45,040 bases of DNA from Diplocarpon mali (lineage: Eukaryota > Ascomycota > Leotiomycetes > Helotiales > Drepanopezizaceae), in NCBI GenBank assembly GCA_024741835.1, contig JAENRP010000059.1, positions 146,314-191,353 on the forward strand, in the 5' to 3' direction. Position 1 is the first letter of the stretch. Each line of letters begins with the position of its first letter. Made by a program: the position numbers and the translations under genes. The notes below the pieces were generated by a model. It made no database searches and had not been told where the DNA came from. It saw nothing but the letters and a program-made list of their open reading frames with translations. Of the stretch, positions 44,375-45,040 are shown piece after piece.

Positions 44375-45005
44375 TGGAGACGGGATGCGACGAGACGAGA
44401 TCCACCGCGTGCAGGGCAAGGAGCCGCGATGCTTTTCTCGAGTCCTTCGCCATTCCGCTTCACATGTCCAGAGATGCGCCACGGGCTGGGCTGGGGATAT
44501 TCGGAGGCGGATTCAAATGGCACGAAAGCCACCAGCGTCCCCCTTGTTTTTCCATATGCCTGGCAGCAGAGACCTCCCCTTTCTCAGCACTCAGCCAGGC
44601 GTGTTAATTAGGAGTAGATTGCGCAATATGCCACTCTTCCCTTGGGACCTAGGTGAAGCGGTATATTGGCTGGGATGAAGAGGACTCTGCGGTGGGTGAT
44701 ATTCTGGCTTGACGTTGGCTCACCAAACGACACATCACGTATGCAGCCATCCCTTCCTGGCCGATTAACGACACGTAGAATGCGCAGACGTGGTGTGCTC
44801 ACGCATGCTAGAATCATTCACAACAACCACTCTTATAAACCCCGACGACGCAGGACCACAGAGATACGTTGAGCACCGGGTCATGTAACCAGCGGGCCTT
44901 GTATCTATCAATCACCGAGACATGAACACAAACAAAACAGAAATTAATAGAGTACTGCGCTCCCTCAACCATGGATTTAAATAGTCCAGCCTTGTATATT
45001 GTGAA

Positions 45006-45040
45006 TACATACATACATACATATATACATACATATATAC
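45006..45040. repeat. ATAC/ATATATAC microsatellite at window end
   Basis: Tandem ATAC units interrupted by ATATATAC continue to the last base, so the array probably extends beyond the window. Confidence 0.85.

Larger units (their letters stand above)
42124..45040. other. Gene-free right flank with simple-sequence DNA
   Basis: No supported exon in 2.9 kb. It begins with the upstream region of the acidic-protein gene and continues into several simple repeats listed separately; one N is at 42984. Long frames on the minus strand are produced by TCGAGTCGAGTC-like and ACATATAT-like sequence. Confidence 0.55.

Noticed and set aside
44990..45040. Possible chromosome end
   Set aside because: The terminal array is ATAC/ATATATAC, not TTAGGG/CCCTAA; no telomere repeat is seen at either end of the window.

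Overview
The window is nuclear DNA of a filamentous ascomycete (Pezizomycotina). Most of its genes are split by 42-187 bp GT-AG introns with CTRAC/CTAAC-type branch sites close to the acceptor. The protein set is typical of that group: Vps3844-type protein, DUF3533/SNG1, exo-beta-1,3-glucanase, HRD3, Sfr1, Rad1, Ost5 and Gcn5. Intergenic DNA is rich in microsatellites. I did not try to name a genus. There is one 58-base N gap at 29306-29363 and single Ns at 15340 and 42984.

Layout. 1-3509 has no gene I can support and holds several simple-sequence arrays. 3510-6528 is a divergent pair: a Vps3844-type ER/vacuolar membrane protein (-) and a probable mitochondrial membrane protein (+). 7130-8932 (-) is a DUF3533/SNG1-type membrane protein whose frame looks disturbed. 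10489-13406 (-) is a six-exon, mostly disordered protein. 14843-16386 (-) is a secreted GH5 exo-beta-1,3-glucanase. 16387-19427 is gene-free and contains an AT-rich, decayed tandem repeat. 19428-20624 (-) is a 2-oxoglutarate/Fe(II) dioxygenase, divergent from FRG1 (20842-21711, +).

The central block 22449-28139 (+) holds a WDR89-like WD40 protein, HRD3 (ER-associated degradation) and Sfr1/Mei5 (Rad51 mediator). 28518-31468 (-) is a 967-residue coiled-coil protein carrying the N gap. 32670-33350 (-) is a small Cys-rich coiled-coil protein. 34109-35311 (+) is a 2EXR-domain gene of uncertain integrity. 35530-37078 (-) holds Rad1 (9-1-1 clamp) and the 79-residue Ost5/TMEM258 subunit of oligosaccharyltransferase. 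38068-39420 (+) is Gcn5, the SAGA acetyltransferase. 40897-42123 (-) is an unrecognised acidic protein. 42124-45040 is again simple-sequence DNA.

Most genes are unrelated housekeeping functions. HRD3 and Ost5 both act in ER protein quality control or modification, and Sfr1 and Rad1 both act in DNA repair, but they are not adjacent and I infer no operon-like system. I did not find a convincing new biological system. The best leads are the AT-rich repeat at 18.1-18.8 kb, a GA-AG intron candidate in FRG1, and disturbed frames in the DUF3533 and 2EXR genes. Exon boundaries were derived by hand from splice motifs and phase. Where I give a total length, all phases add up to a clean frame.
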